Assembly: GCA_013396655.1 (NCBI GenBank)
Contig: WBMV01005979.1
Location: 241,744 to 305,743, forward strand
DNA: 64,000 nt
Origin: Campylorhamphus procurvoides
Lineage: Eukaryota > Chordata > Aves > Passeriformes > Dendrocolaptidae
Reading direction: 5' to 3'
Shown here one piece after another: positions 1-10,500 of the stretch. Below the pieces are notes generated by a model, which was not told the origin of the DNA, did no database searches, and was given only the letters and a program-made list of their open reading frames with translations. Numbering within the stretch: position 1 is the first letter of the stretch; every line of letters begins with the position of its first letter. The position numbers and the translations under genes were made by a program.

Positions 1-2095
1 TTTTTTTAAAAAATTGGATACAACTCTCTTTTTGAGCTATTCTGACCCTAGTACTGTGACACCATGTCTAGTGGTATTAGTATGGCAGCCAACAGCGGTA
101 AATTAGATGCACTTGAGTCCATGCTGGCACTGAGACCGACTGGGAGATGACAGCCAGTGGAGACAGAACAGCCATGCAAAAAACTCTTACCCTTTGTACT
201 GGATGGCTGCACCCATACTTCCACTGAGACAGTCCTTGGCCCCAGCCTTCTCCCCATCAATGGCCAGGATTTGTGTATGAGTACAGGCATGCTCAAAATT
301 GTGTCAGCACAGCTCTGAAGTGAACCAGAGACCAAGCTAAAGGACCGGATCTCTGCTCACTCATGTTTCTTGGCTCTTAGGGCATGTTTGGGTCTACTCT
401 GGATCTCTCAAAGATATGCAGGCACAGCTTAGGGGAGACCGCACTCCAGGGACTGGTTTGCAACAGGCAGGAAGGGTATAACTGCACAAGGAGTAGCTTA
501 CAACTATATCAGCTTCTGATCCTCAAACTCTCCTGATGTATCTCAAGGTATGCCATTCACCTTGTTTCACACTGTGCAAACAAAGCTGCAGAGAAGTGCA
601 ACACAGGCAGTGTATTATTTCAGGCGATTCAAGCTGAAAAGAGCCAAAAAGTAACAATTACATCTTTATGCCTCAAAAGCATCATTTGAGAAGTCAGTAT
701 ATGAGAGAAAGAGCTTGCCTCAAGTGATCTGGATATGATCCAGCTTGCCCCAAATTCTGTAGAACCCTCCTACTAAGTACTACAGAAACAGCCTATGAAG
801 TGTTGCAGAGATGCAGAATAGCCAACTGATTCTTCCATTTCCTTTTCTACATTCATTAATGACATCTCGAGCCTTCACTTCCTCACCCTAAAATGTTCTC
901 TCTGAAACTTTCATAGCAGGGACAATACGAACTTCAGTGTTGTGTTTCCTTCAAATCATTTACAGACCCTCCAGTGCACTGGACATTTATAGAAGAGATG
1001 TGAGACCTTTTGAATTGTCTGGTGCTTCAAGTCAATTTTAAAGTGCCCCTCAAATTCAGGCGTGCAGGTCTGTTTATACCATAAACCTCTATATTTGCCC
1101 TAAAGCATTTCAGTTTGAAACTATCATGCTTCCAACTCGCCCTGATTCACCTCTTTACTGTCTCATCCTTCTGCTTGTTCTGATTAGGCTGAAGGTTTGA
1201 GAATAGGAGGTCAGTAAGTGACTGAACTACAAAATTCCCTCATATTCCTCACTTCTGACCCCCAGGTCTCTAGTGCCTCTCTCTGCTGTCCATATGAAGA
1301 AAACAGCTGGAAAAAGAAATTCACACACCACTTCTGAGGAGGCCTCTATTTTGCAGCTAAGAAACTCAAAATGTGGGTTGCTCTGCTGTGCGTTATGAAG
1401 AGAGATACAGATGGTGTAAGACAGCTCACGTGGTTCAGAATAATTAAGAGGGAACCTCAGGATAGACCTGACATATCAACATAGACATATTATACTTCCT
1501 TTGCAGATGGTGCACACCATGGCATATAGATGTACCAGAAACTCTTCAGCACACAAAAGTAAAAGCTGCATGCCTCCTAAACAAAAGAAAACCCCAACAT
1601 CGTCACACATCTAAAATGAACCAATCAATAATCTTGGCACTAGATGCATTCCTTGACTTTGACAAGGTGTCTGACTTTTCAAAAATAAAAAAAAACACAT
1701 TGTCTCTTTCTTAAATTATGGACACAAAGTGATTTCAGTTTTCTGGGTACATGCAGAAGGGAGAAGATTGTCTCCCTCCTTTTGAGTGACACTGGGAATA
1801 TTTTGTTTTAACTGATTAAAGTCTGATGCTGCTACACTGCAATGAGAACTTCTGGCTATATGATGCGTTCTCCCCTTTCCTAAGCTGTTTTTACTTTCTT
1901 GCTGCAAAATACTTCTAGCTGCAAATTATTTCTGCATTTCAGATTTATACAGAAATACGTATAAACCAAAAAAAGAAAAATGAAAATGTATTCATGCAGC
2001 TGTTTCTGCCTATCACCTTTAATCTTTCATGCACTTTAAAATATGTGCTTCCCACAAAGGGGGAGAGAGATCTATTTTTGCTTTATGTGAATATA
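1..2095. other. unassigned non-coding DNA
   Basis: I recognise no exon, RNA gene or repeat family here. A 95-codon minus-strand frame at 48-335 and a 63-codon one at 1716-1907 have no known domain. Stops are dense in all frames. The composition is mixed, slightly AT-rich single-copy sequence. Confidence 0.6.
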
Positions 2096-2345
2096 AAAGT
2101 AATTTGTTGCCATAGCAATATTTTTCCATCCAAATGCTCTGAACACCACAGTTGCTTCAGGTTTTGAGCAAACTGTAACTATCCCCAGAAAACATGTGAA
2201 GTGTTATGCTTCAATAACCTTTTCAGTTCCATTGTAATCACATCTTTCTGCTAGACATTATTAACAAAAAATAATTCAATAAAAATGTTTATATCTATAG
2301 AAGCTTACTTCCAATGATCTCTTTCAAAATAATTTGCTCTCATCT
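2096..2345. promoter_or_regulatory. candidate conserved non-coding element with an RFX X-box
   Basis: This AT-rich stretch contains GTTGCCATAGCAAT at 2106-2119. That is a near-perfect inverted repeat matching the RFX-family X-box (GTNRCC, short spacer, RGYAAC). Homeodomain-type TAAT words follow in the next 230 bases. X-boxes drive ciliary and some neural genes, but no promoter or gene is visible nearby, so an enhancer is the more natural reading. Only the motif is seen; regulatory function is inferred, and a single 14-mer can arise by chance in 64 kb. Confidence 0.3.
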
Positions 2346-4178
2346 TGTTTAATTCAATTTGGACTAAATTTCTGCAGAATGGACTGAAAAAAAAACCCCA
2401 ATCTCTATCCAGGGGGCCAAATTCTGAAGCCCACAGGAACAGTGAACAGATTTAGAAAAAGATGTTAATCCCCTACACGCTCTACTTTCTTAACTTCCCC
2501 CTCTCACATAGTGCTCTTAGTAGGGTTCTTAGAGATGTTAGCCCTGTTCATTTCCATAGCAACTCTCTCCTCAGAGTGGAACAGTTTGTTAAAATTGTTG
2601 TAGTTCAGCCTTTGAAAAAAGCAATACTGCAAAGACTGTTATGGGAAGCCTCCCAGAGCCTGGGCTATGAATCACCACTGGAATACCATTCTTTTTTCAC
2701 TCTACTTTTGACCCTGTCCTGGGAGCAGCACCTTCTATGGCTCTGTGAGGACATTTCATGCAAGCTGGACTTTGGATTATGATGTGGAAAACACAGTGCC
2801 TGGTTGAAGCTTATTATACATTCTCATTGCAGTATTACATAATATTTAATGAAAATATAAGAGAAGACAAATGGAACATATAATCTTCAAGATCTTAATA
2901 AAAAACCCAAACCCAGAACACACACATTGACAGTTTTCTACTCTTCCACCCACACCGTAAGAGCAATTCCCCAACACGGGGTATTTGTGTAAGTCAAGGT
3001 CAACCACCACAGCCCACTGATGGTGCTCCCAGGCATGATGCCACATCAGACTCCACCAAAACCTCCACACTGGCCACCTGGTGCTCAGATGTCTGGTGAA
3101 GTTCTCTGGATGTGACCAAAGCTGAATCCCTGTGCAGTTCATTTGTAAGGAAATACTGTATGTGTGCGTCTTTTTTTCACTGTTTCTAACTGGATAAGAC
3201 TTGTGCATAACTAACTCTCTTTGCTACCATACACACGCTTTTACCAGCCCCTGACTGCTTGCTTGTCTGTTTTGCTGCATGCTCCTGAGCCTGTAAATCC
3301 TTTGGGGATATTTAAGATCTATCCCAGAGGGCCCCAGCCTGGTAAGTTTTCTGTAAGACTACAATATAAACACTAAATAAACATGCTTGTTACAGCCCAG
3401 ACATGCTAACACAGTATCCTATTTCTTAAAAAATCTGTCATATGCCTTCTTAATCCAGAAGTAAACCATGATTTACTGTTGTATTTAAATTGCCACCATC
3501 TGTTTGAAGTGGACATGAAATGCAGAACCGTCTTTTTTCCCACTCTCCCACAGCCAGCCTGAAGTACAACGTGCATTTTATGCTTCTGAATCTGCTGCAG
3601 ATAGCTGTTCTGTGCAGTCATCTGCACTGGTAGTGCCTGCATGTGTGTTTTATATAGCAGCACAGAGGTAAAGGAGACAGCAGAAAACAGCAATGTAATT
3701 GCAAGCCCAAGAAAAGTGCTCATGGAGTCTTCAATAGATTTTGAAGTATATAAACTTCCATAACATACTTGCATTAGGGTGAAGTTTCATGGTCAGCTTA
3801 AGACAGACTAAATCCACATACTACTGCAAGAACATGGAGCATTCTTGCCTTTCCTTTTGTCCCAGCCTGAAAGTTTCTGTCTACTCCCTTCTGTGAGCAT
3901 TAAAGCAAGACTGGGTAAGTGATATAGCCAAACCAAATTTTTCTGCTTTTGAGTTTGACCAGGTTACCTTTAAATAAAGTCTCTTTCCAGACCTGGCTTA
4001 TCATGCAACCAGGCTTATAGACCCAGTGCACAAACGAAACTGCCCTTTTCAAGGGCATCACACATAGTGCAAATGGAGGTCATTTAATCCCTGTTGTGAA
4101 AGAACACTCTTAACTGACTAGATTTCTTATCAATAGTGTTCTCTAAGGGGTAATACACAAAATAACTATCAATCAGTA
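2346..4178. other. unassigned non-coding DNA
   Basis: No recognised gene. The words GGGGCCAAATTCTG-like at about 2411-2425 resemble the start of an old amniote repeat also suspected elsewhere in the window, but the match is too short to call. A 122-codon minus-strand frame at 3406-3774 carries one hydrophobic stretch (about residues 21-40); no family match is recalled and I treat it as a chance frame. A 120-codon minus-strand frame at 2846-3208 is likewise unsupported. Confidence 0.55.
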
Positions 4179-4386
4179 TGTGTCAGGCAGTTTACTGCCA
4201 GAGGAAACAACTTACTGTAAACAATGTTTCTGCAAGACAGGCGCATATTTAAGTCACTATTTTATAGATAAGGAAAGAGATTGAACCACATCAACTTTTA
4301 ACCCTAAGGTCAAAGAGAAAATGCTTGAAGCAGGAGAGATCTCCTGCCTCTGAAGTCCTGAGCCTTAACTACAAGGCTATCTTTGC
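4179..4386 (-). repeat. MIR-family (CORE-SINE) fragment, nearly full length, antisense
   Basis: Read on the minus strand, this follows the MIR order. It starts with ATAGCCTTGTAGTTAAGG (MIR: tagcatagtggttaag), then a CAGGAGATC block, then TTGACCTTAGGGTTAA (MIR: gtgaccttgggcaagtta). Next come CTTTCCTTATCTATAAAATA (MIR: tttcctcatctgtaaaatg) and, at the far end, CTGCCTGACACA (MIR: gtgcctggcaca). MIRs are tRNA-derived SINEs mobilised by L2-like LINEs and are long extinct in amniotes. The copy is heavily diverged with small indels. The block order over about 200 bases makes chance similarity unlikely. Confidence 0.8.
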
Positions 4387-5719
4387 ACATGTACCTTTTT
4401 CATCATGTGTGAGTATATACATATACACAGAGATTTATGTTAAATGAGGAAATGTGCCTAACACTGTGAAAAATTGATTTTTTTTGTCAAAACCAAAATA
4501 ACAACTAATTTTATAAACTCTACTAACTTAGAGAAGCAATAGAAAAAATAATCAAATGTGGACAAAGGAATGTTGTACAGCATCATACATAGATGACTTA
4601 ATTCTTAGTAGCAAAATTATTAACTGTTTTTTGCACCTTTTAATAACCAATAAAGTCCCATTCCATATTTTACACTGCTGACTTCTTAATGTGCTATGAG
4701 ACGTCTTTTTTCTTTCTTTTTAATATGAAATTCAAGTCATTCTGCTTTACCAAGAAACAACAGGTGTTAACAATATTATTGCAACGAGTCATAGTGCTTA
4801 TTACTATTCTTTTATAGTTAGGTTCAACTAAATACCACCTGATAGGTAGTGAACATTAACTATTTTAAAAACAATGACAGATGAGTTCCGGTTGTGCTTG
4901 TATCGACAACACAGTTTTAGGAACACCAGGTAACAATGAGCTTTTTTGTACCAAATGAGACAGGTGATCAGCACTGAATCATTTCCCTTCTGGCTGACTA
5001 CTTTCTCTCCACAGTCTGGCAGTTCCACTACTGGCAATACTCCAAAAGGCATGAAGATTCATAAATGCAAATATGTATTAAATATGCAAACATTATGGAT
5101 CAGTGTGCCCTGAAATATGCATGTTCTTAAAACATAGCAACATAGTTTCCTGATAATACCTAATGACATCTGACAGCTCGTATTATAAACAGATTTCCTT
5201 CTGGAAGAAGAATTAGTAGGGAATACAAATAGAGGGATACAAGAAAGTAAAATAAGTATGTTTCCAGGAAGAATACAAAAGGAAGGGCAAGTATAAAACT
5301 CCCCTGTGTAGATCATGCTACAGAAACTCCTGACATACTGTGGCACATGGTACAGAAGGTCTCTTTTCCCAAATCACACTGCAGAGGGTTTAGGACACTC
5401 TGGGAAAGGAAGGACATGAACTGGGGAGTAGAGGTATGATGATGAATCTGCAAGTACACAGGTTTCCCAGTCAGACTCCTCTGAAAAGAAGGATGAAGCG
5501 ACTGTGAAGGTACTCGAGGGGCAGATATGCAACCCTGACAGATCTCTCCAACCCACAGCTCATTTATCATGCGTTAGGTCAGGGCTTTACACTTCATGGG
5601 GTCAGGAATTTGTTCCTCCTTTCACACAGTGAAGCATCCATCAAAGTTGTGTAGTAAGCAGCTTCACCAGCTGGAAATAATGTGCCAGAGGAAGATTTTA
5701 TTTAAGCAGGCAAAATACT
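4387..5719. other. unassigned AT-rich non-coding DNA
   Basis: No gene or repeat family recognised. Short frames on the minus strand (4828-5052, 5059-5346, 5313-5570) overlap each other and have no family resemblance. Several T and A homopolymers and TATA-like words occur without a coherent promoter. Confidence 0.6.
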
Positions 5720-6285
5720 GGGTGGGCCATTCTCAAATTTGCCTAAAGGCCCTTCATGCCACCCTGACAGCCAAAGCCAGGCATGCAGAATTAAGACCCC
5801 ATGCAGAGGAGGCATCTTGGCATTGGACTGGCATAAAAATCCTCAATTGTTGCCCATGTCCTTGAGAAGTCTGAGGAAGTGGAGCCATGGGCAGGGCAGT
5901 GTTGGTCTCTGGCCTGAGGAACCTACACTTGAAGGTTCTCACTCAAGGGGATCAGGAGGGAACAAACCCTCTCTGACTGATGGGCCCCCTCTGCCCTATG
6001 CTGGCTGGACCCCTAATGCTTGTCCTTCCCCTGCAGCTGGCTCTACCCTAGGGAAACCAACTCAGCACTCCTGTTTGTGTGCCTGGTTTATACTGGGGCC
6101 CAGGAGACTGGTTGTGTGTCCCTGGGAATCACAGTGCTGCAGGAGGGTGTGGGACTGATCCAAAGGAGACACCAGTGGCATCCAAGCCTCCCTGCTGGGT
6201 CAGAGCCACTGTTCAGCCCAGCTCTAGATTGTTCTGTACAGGATAAAGAAGGGTGCAGGTCACTGAGGTGTATATGAAAGAAAAG
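5720..6285. other. GC-richer block of unknown origin, possible old repeat
   Basis: This 560-base block is clearly richer in G and C than its AT-rich flanks. It contains two overlapping plus-strand frames of 139 codons (5739-6158) and 85 codons (6020-6277). Their translations are proline-, glycine- and tryptophan-rich without a domain I know. Abrupt composition change on both sides fits an inserted element such as an old LTR or DNA transposon, but I could not match it to a family or find target-site duplications or terminal repeats. Confidence 0.35.
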
Positions 6286-6387
6286 AATCTGTGAGCAAGG
6301 GGAATACTGCCATAAACTAAAAAGCCCTCAGACCAGATGCATCTCATCAGCTAAAAGAAATGGAAAATCCCACAGAGCACTATCCAG

Positions 6388-6636
6388 CTCTGCCCTCTAA
6401 TCACTGTTTCACCACTGACTTGCTGCACAAAGTTCTCTGGTTCATTGAATATCTACTTAGGTTTTGCTCCTTTCCAAATAGAGATAATTTGCCTTCCTAT
6501 GAGATGTTTCATCTTCCTTGGAGGAAAAGCAGTATATACGAATCTTCTTGTTACTTAATGCGTGAAATTTCATCCTTTTAGTTTGTATTTGTACAGCACC
6601 TGGTATAATATGAGTCCTTCCTTTGTTTTACCTAGG
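6388..6636 (+). repeat. MIR-like SINE fragment, sense orientation
   Basis: Blocks appear in MIR order on the plus strand: CCACTGACTTGCTG at about 6412 (MIR: ccacttactagctg), then a degraded interval. CTCCTTTCCAAATAGAGATAAT follows in part near 6468-6488 (MIR: tttcctcatctgtaaaatggggataat). Finally TTTGTACAGCACCTGGTATA appears near 6588 (MIR tail: tgtaaagcacttagaacagtgcctggcaca). It lies about 2 kb from the antisense copy at 4.2 kb. Divergence is high, so the exact family (MIR, MIR3 or a sauropsid relative) is open. Confidence 0.55.
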
Positions 6637-7165
6637 GCTTTCAGGCACTTGCAGGTCAGCAGCAGTGCAAGGAGTTAATTATTCCCATGCATGAATGCAT
6701 GAGGAAAAATATTTTTTAGAAATATAAGTAAAAAAAAATATTCTGGAAGACTGTTACCTGAGGCAGCTTATTTGCATCAAACCCCTTCAAAACTAACTGA
6801 AAGAAAAAGCAGAGCAAACAGAATATCTGAATTAAAAAAAAAATATATAGTGTCTGCATGAAATGTTAACATCTTAGGCTTTCTTAGAGAACTAAGAAAA
6901 TATGTATAAGACAGATTATCTTTCAATTTCAATTATTTGTTCAATAAATTATTTGATATTATGCAAAGAAAACCCCAAGAGATAACCAGTTAAGATCCCA
7001 ATGCTACAAATACATGTATGTGAAGGTTTCCTGATTTAGCAAGTTCAGGTGATCCATTTGTATTTGAAGTAAAAATAAAACTTGAGTTCATGAACAGGCT
7101 GATTCTGTAAATACTTGCTTAGATTAATAGTTCTCACTTATCTAAAAAGGGGGTTAAGTCCATGG
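6637..7165. other. AT-rich non-coding DNA
   Basis: Runs of A and AT-rich words, no gene or recognised repeat. It leads directly into the pentanucleotide tract. Confidence 0.6.
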
Positions 7166-7267
7166 TTTCCTTTCCTTTCCTTTCCTTTCCTTTCCTTTCC
7201 TTTCCTTTCCTTTCCTTTCCTTTCCTTTCCTTTCCTTTCCTTTCCTTTCCTTTCCTTTCCTTTCCTT
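7166..7267 (+). repeat. (TTTCC)n microsatellite, 20 perfect units, ending at an N
   Basis: Twenty uninterrupted TTTCC units fill 7166-7265, followed by TT and one ambiguous base at 7268. All units are identical, which indicates recent expansion or consensus collapse. The single N directly at the right edge suggests that the assembler could not close the tract, so true length is unknown. The strand is pure pyrimidine and could adopt H-DNA. Confidence 0.97.
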
Positions 7268-7268
7268 N
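7268..7268. other. ambiguous base / probable assembly gap
   Basis: The only N in the window, located two bases after the last complete TTTCC unit. It probably marks a short gap or a polishing failure in the repeat and not a biological feature. Confidence 0.9.
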
Positions 7269-7366
7269 AAGCTGTGATTTAAATAGTCTGCTATTTACCT
7301 TCCCCATTACTTATGAATAATTGCTCACTGCAGAGGTGTGCAGCAATGTTAAGACAAATCCTGGCA

Positions 7367-7500
7367 CCCTTCCCTTTCCCTTTCCCTTTCCCTTTCCCTT
7401 TCCCTTTCCCTTCCTTCCCTTCCCAAACCTTCCCAAACCTTCCCAAACCTTCCCAAACCTTCCCTTCCCAAACCTTCCCTTCCCAAACCTTCCTCCCTTT
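7367..7500 (+). repeat. compound polypyrimidine minisatellite: (CCCTTT)n then (TCCCAAACCT)n
   Basis: Six and a half CCCTTT units occupy 7372-7410. After a short TTCC transition come four tandem copies of the decamer TCCCAAACCT at 7421-7460. Two further decamers at 7466-7475 and 7481-7490 are each preceded by TCCCT, giving a 15-base higher-order unit. The minus strand of the first part reads GGGAAA repeated, which satisfies the G-quadruplex pattern of four G3 tracts with 3-base loops. Open frames through it encode only repeated Phe-Pro or Gly-Lys and are not genes. Confidence 0.95.
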
Positions 7501-10500
7501 TTCTTTCATTCTTTTCTGTCTTTATGTTTGTTGTTTTTGCCAGAACTTTTTTTCTGATTCCTGCTCTTTAGAGGTGTCATCAGTGTTTACTGTTGGCAGT
7601 AGTTTTGTTTAGAAAGATAGAGAAGGCTTACACACATGAAAGGAAACCTTTTGTTTCTGATCTGCTGATATTTGTAAGCAATAAAGAAATTATACTGACC
7701 TTGATCTTGGGAGAGGTCAGTGGGAACCAGGGTTTGTCACTGCCAGGTCACTGTGACTACTATTTAAGAGTGGCAGTCTAATTCTAAGTATCCCAGGTTT
7801 TTTCCAAGGCAACTTCACCTTGGAAAGCCTTAGTTGTCCCACTCCAGCTAGGTTAGCTAAGAGCAGGAATTATCTCCTTTTGGATCTGAGCTAATCTTTT
7901 TAAAGTTTTAAATCTTTGTTTTAAAGGCCTGCAATTTTTTTTTTTACTCTTCCATTGCTGTCCTCCACTGTGCTATTTTTTTCATGTCCTCACCATTAAA
8001 TAAACCTCTGTCAGTACCACAGCTTGCTAACAGATTTTCAAAAGCAGTACTTTTTGTTCAGTCTCCAAGGTCTTTAAGAAGCGGCTTCTCATTTATACGC
8101 CAACCCACCTAAAGCATGAGGGCAAATCCTCTGGGTACATGAGCAGAATTCACCATATTCAGTGGCACCATGGATCCCGCTTGCCCAGAAGTCTACTGTA
8201 TGCAGTTGTCTAACCTTGAAAATTCACAAATAAAATAATCTGGTAAAAAAATTATTTGGTAAAAAAATAAACAAATCTGTAAGGATGTGTCGTCACACAT
8301 CTTACAAGTACTTTACATTTTGTTCATAAACATTATTTGACTTCAAAGGCATCAAGAAGGAAAAGTCCTGTGACATTAGATTATGAAATTAAGTGAAGGA
8401 TCCTGTCATTTCTCTACTAACACGCAGTCTTTTATTTTTCATTATGAACACTCTCAAGACCATGATTATGCTGACCCTTTACTTCCCCTGGCTGTACACT
8501 TCTGCCCTTATTCTACAAGACACCCAACGTACCATAAATTGGATATTAAGAAAATAATTTATTAATATATTTGTAACCTGAAACACAATTGAAATGCAGT
8601 TCAAGTATGCAACCTGGTTGGCTAGAAAAACTGTTTTCAGTGGTGTATTTGTATCTTACAGGAGCAAATGAAAAATTATAAGGGACTAGAACATTCCTGA
8701 CATTTTTTACTGATCTGGGACTAGTTTCTACTAAAAAACAGTGAAGGAAGATGTCAGAAATTTCAGAATGGTAGTTGCAAGATTTTTTTTTATTGGTTAA
8801 GAACTGAAATCAAAACCTATTTCTTCAGTCAGGATACTCCTATTAACTTCTGCTATGTTGCTCAAAATGTCATATAAAACATTACTATGAATGTGCAGTA
8901 CACTTACAAAGTGTAAGCAATAATACTTATAACTGTTGATGCTAGAAGTGAAAAGGAATTGAACAAAGAAACAGGAGATGTTGAGCTTGGCATGTTGGCA
9001 TTTAAGTAATTTAAGGTATTATTTAACAAATAACAATGGATGTGCCATTGCATTCCAGTTAATGTGCTTGTGTAAAGTTTTATCCAAAAGCCTCTGTAAT
9101 GAGCTAAGAAACTAAAGTTACTAGTGAATTTTCTAGTTTCTGTTAATGAAAGAGGTAAGACAATCATGAAATCTTGTCTATCACATAAATAATATAGGAA
9201 GACTTTCTCATGTCATATTTTCATTAACAAGAAGAAATCTGATGTATTTTGTGTAACAGTATTTTGTTTTCAATAAACCCCATTAATCTGGGATACGTTA
9301 GTGATTTAGTATTCTAGTGTTCTTAGTGACTACCAGGGTTTGGGAAAGTCACAACAACAGTACCATGCAGAACAAAGGCAAATTCTGGGTCCTAAAATTA
9401 CCTAAAGGATTTTTCCTCTTTGATTTCAAAGAAGTTGTGGAACACCAGAAAGGCAGAAAATTTTACCTATTACTGTCCATTCTAACAGATATTTGGGCAG
9501 TTATTCCCATAAACCCATTCATAGGTGCCTAATAATGGATACTATCAACACACTTTATGTTAAAAGATTAGTGGGTCATAAAATTTGCTGATATTGTGAT
9601 TGATGACATGTTCATAGGATAAATGAAAGGTGACAGATATGCTAACATTTGCTAAAATGCTATGCTAAAATTATTTCTCTAGCTGTGTAAAGGATGATAC
9701 TCAGTTGTTTGTCAGTTGTTTTTCAAAGTTTTACTTTTTCAGCTAAAATTTGATACACTTATTCTCAAATACAAGTTAGTATTCTTAAAGAAAAATTTGT
9801 TAAATTATTTTCTAGATGGAAATAAGTGCATGAGAAGGTGAAAGCACTTTTATTCAATCTTCATCTGAACAGCACTCACATTGCAATGAAAACTGTTGAA
9901 AAATTGAAATTGTCAGAGACATAGTTCTGGAACGTAGATATGCCTTTCAGTGGTCTGATGAAAAATCAGATTTAAGATTACAGTGCTTTAATAACATACA
10001 TTATACACAGATAGTAAATTATATTAAATGGATAAAAGCAAAAATCTTCCATTTTTATGGCACTCTACTTCTGTGAATACATTAAGTAAGTGAGTATTGA
10101 TTAGATGATGTCTCAGGATTCCATTAGCTATGAAGATGCAAGAAAAAAAGGTGGATGGAATGTAATACTTACTTCAGGATTGCAAATAAGGTCTGTGAAA
10201 GCCTGAATGAATGAAGTCTAGGCTCCAGAAAATACTTCTTGCATGATACAGAAATACCCAGAGGTTTCTGCCATGATGATGAATATGTAGCATGTAATGT
10301 TGTGTATTAATTCTGTGTTTATCTAAGAAATAGCAACATGTGACATTTTTTTTTTCTTACTTAGTAGATAGCAAAAATGGGAAAAATCCCAAGTTTCACC
10401 ATAAAACACTCAGAAATTAGGATGTTTTGAGGTAAACTTTACTTCTCTCAGCTAAAACTCCCTCATTTTGTGTCCTGCAGGAGTCTGGGACAAAAAGGCT

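Noticed and set aside
3406..3774. 122-codon minus-strand frame with one hydrophobic stretch
   Set aside because: A single hydrophobic run is common in T-rich chance frames; no homologue recalled and no promoter or splice context.
7291..7612. Frames encoding repeated Phe-Pro or Gly-Lys
   Set aside because: Pure translation of the tandem repeat tracts; not coding.
8300..8345. Weak resemblance to a MIR/L2 'ctttacaaacatta' tail
   Set aside because: One short AT-rich word without the neighbouring blocks.
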